64,000 nucleotides of DNA from Neurospora intermedia. Taxonomy: Eukaryota; Ascomycota; Sordariomycetes; Sordariales; Sordariaceae. This document shows, piece after piece, positions 62,521 to 64,000 of the stretch. The number at the start of each line of letters is the position of its first letter. Position 1 is the stretch's first letter. Under the pieces are notes generated by a model that was not told the origin of the DNA, searched no databases, and worked only from the letters and a program-made list of their open reading frames with translations. Both the position numbers and the translations under genes were made by a program. The DNA lies in contig BTPP01000003.1 of NCBI GenBank assembly GCA_037102815.1, forward strand, positions 124,001 to 188,000. The letters are read 5' to 3'.

Positions 62521-63321
62521 ATGGCCTCCAGAGTCCTGTCCGCCGCCTTCCGTCGCGGCTTCCAGACATCAGCAAGGAGATTCGAGTCTGTCGCTACGAC
62601 CTCCAGCGCTGGAGTTCCCGGCGCGGGCGCGGTGCCACCGCTGCCTGCTAGGAAACCTGTTGGTGCTTTTCGTGGGGGGTGAGTCTATTTATCTTGGGGG
62701 TTCATTTTTGGATTTGGAATTCGCTTAGGTTGGGTCGGGAAGTCGTGGACTTGGGGATGCTACTGGATCGGGTGGGCGCTGCGTGGAAAATGGGCGAAGG
62801 CAGCAAGAGATGATCCCGAAACGACCAAAGAAGGGTGTAAGAGGGGTTGGATAAGGGGAATTCATGGGAATGACTGGTCATTGGGATGAGACGGGATGGG
62901 GATGCGACGGGATGGGGATGCGACGGAGGATTGTACGTTTGGGAATGGAAGGAGACAAGCAGCTTGGGGAAAAGCTGGTGACAACGACGAGAAGGGGACA
63001 GGATTTTCGCAAGGCTGCATGGACATGATGAATGAATGCTAACCCGCCGATCATGACACAGGCTCTTCGGCTTCTTCTTTGGTAGCACTCTCGCCGGCAG
63101 TGCTGTCTACTACTATGCGCTCCAAGAGTACAAGGCCTCGAACGATCTCTTGACGGAAGATATCTACGTAGGTGGACATACAACAACATAATTAGATTAA
63201 GAGAAAGACACAGTGCTGACAGTCAAAACCACAGGCTCTCCAGAATGCCGTCGACAGGCTGAGCAAATACCTTGTTACCTTGGAGGAGAAGATGGAGGCG
63301 TTGGAGAGGAAGAGGAAGTAA
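62521..63321 (+). CDS. small mitochondrial membrane protein with C-terminal coiled coil
   Basis: Three exons, 62521-62678, 63062-63167 and 63235-63321, 116 aa. The N-terminus (MASRVLSAAFRRGFQTSARR) is a typical mitochondrial presequence. One membrane segment follows (GLFGFFFGSTLAGSAVYYYA), then a short coiled coil (ALQNAVDRLSKYLVTLEEKM) to the end. All splice joins keep frame, including GG|G across the long 383-nt first intron. The layout resembles small inner-membrane assembly or MICOS-type proteins, but I do not recognise the family, so the function is open. The first intron carries a 16-bp minisatellite. Confidence 0.8.
62883..62924 (+). repeat. 16-bp minisatellite in intron
   Basis: Two exact 16-bp units (GGGATGGGGATGCGAC) preceded by a partial 10-base unit, inside the first intron of the mitochondrial protein gene. 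G-rich strand, potentially able to fold. Confidence 0.85.
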
Positions 63322-64000
63322 TCGATATCTTGCGGATGAGGAAGGAACACATCAGAAGTTTGGGGACACGGGCACATAATCAACCGTTATGTGAAAACCA
63401 AAAGAACAAGAACTAAAGATGCGGGATGGGGTTCTATTGACATCAATAGCTGAAGTGCGAAAGTGGTGTCCATTTTCATGGTTTGAAATTCCAGTTGGAG
63501 GAGAGCGTGCTCTGGTGGTAATCGGACGGGAGCTTTCGCTGTACATCGAAATTGGGTTGCTTGAAGCCAGAAGTTGGAATCGACAAGGAAGAGGTTTTCT
63601 TATCACTGGTACCTGGACACTCAAATACTGGGCAATTCTATGGATCTACATTCAATACGTAAGCATGATCACGACTCTTATCACCCTGTCGAGGTACCAG
63701 ACGGGAGCTCTGAAACCGATATTCAAAGCTCAACCCACAATGACGGGAGCTCTCCCATTGGCTTTCCTCGTAGACTCGTAGACTAGGTGACCCTGGGCTT
63801 GAGTGGACGTTCAGGGGTAGCTCTGGCAGATCCAGTGATCTCGCGCCGTTTTATAGCAACCCCAGACCCCGGCCTAGCGCTGTAAACGCGCCACGCGGTT
63901 CGGCCCATCTAAAACTTCCCTCTTACATCACCATTTGAACTTTTGTCATCGCGCCTTATCGATCTTGCGATAACGCACGTTTCTGCATCTCTCCAACACC
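63322..64000. other. downstream flank to window edge
   Basis: The 3' flank of the mitochondrial gene, then sequence up to the window end. A 120-codon plus frame (63419-63781) has no domain or promoter support. A next gene may start beyond the edge. Confidence 0.45.

Noticed and set aside
63419-63781. 120-codon plus-strand frame near the window end
   Set aside because: Overlaps the probable 3' UTR of the mitochondrial gene and has no domain.

Overview
The window is nuclear DNA of a filamentous ascomycete, most likely Neurospora or a close Sordariales relative. The evidence is: short introns with GTRNGT donors, CTRAC/CTAAY branch sites and YAG acceptors; GC-rich coding sequence with a C-ending codon bias; an HDEL-tailed protein disulfide isomerase; and a 4.2-kb block whose AT-rich, CpA-poor sequence has the signature of RIP (repeat-induced point mutation). 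Species is inferred. I saw no rRNA genes, recognisable tRNA genes, CRISPR or prokaryotic features.

Layout. 1-5.9 kb: a minus-strand CUE-like/CCCH/DUF1771/Smr protein and its long upstream region. 5.9-10.3 kb: an F-box + JmjC protein (minus) divergent from eIF4A (plus). 11.7-15.2 kb: a Yra1/ALY-type mRNA export adaptor and a 6PGDH-like NAD-binding protein (both plus). 15.5-23.3 kb: an unrecognised, probably mitochondrial protein (minus), a small Ser/Thr-rich protein (plus) and a 1264-aa F-box/beta-propeller protein ending in a CaaX box (minus). 23.3-26.6 kb: intergenic DNA holding a 737-bp non-autonomous TIR transposon with a TA target duplication. 26.7-35.5 kb: AP endonuclease Apn1 (plus), a BUB1/MadBub checkpoint kinase (minus) and enolase (minus). 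35.5-39.4 kb: a 3.9-kb gap with no convincing gene. 39.4-45.1 kb: an M1 aminopeptidase and a Kel3/KLHDC4-type kelch protein (both plus). 45.4-49.8 kb: a RIP-degraded DNA transposon carrying a Tc1/mariner-type DDE transposase relic and a second long decayed frame on the opposite strand, bounded by an intact 67/73-bp inverted repeat. 50.1-57.3 kb: a Wss1/WLM metalloprotease (plus), a low-complexity secreted protein (minus) and a large Ser-rich orphan (minus). 57.3-60.1 kb: a gene-poor gap with one candidate upstream exon. 60.1-63.3 kb: protein disulfide isomerase and a small mitochondrial membrane protein (both plus).

The genes are housekeeping genes with their own promoters; there is no biosynthetic cluster or operon. 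Shared themes are mRNA fate (eIF4A, Yra1, CUE/Smr protein), DNA repair (Apn1, Wss1) and mitosis (BUB1). Exon joins below were read by eye from splice signals, and each listed join keeps the reading frame. The least ordinary material is the transposon block with its un-RIPed inverted repeat, the TA-flanked element at 25.7-26.5 kb, the PAM2 motif in the Smr protein and the CaaX tail on the F-box protein.
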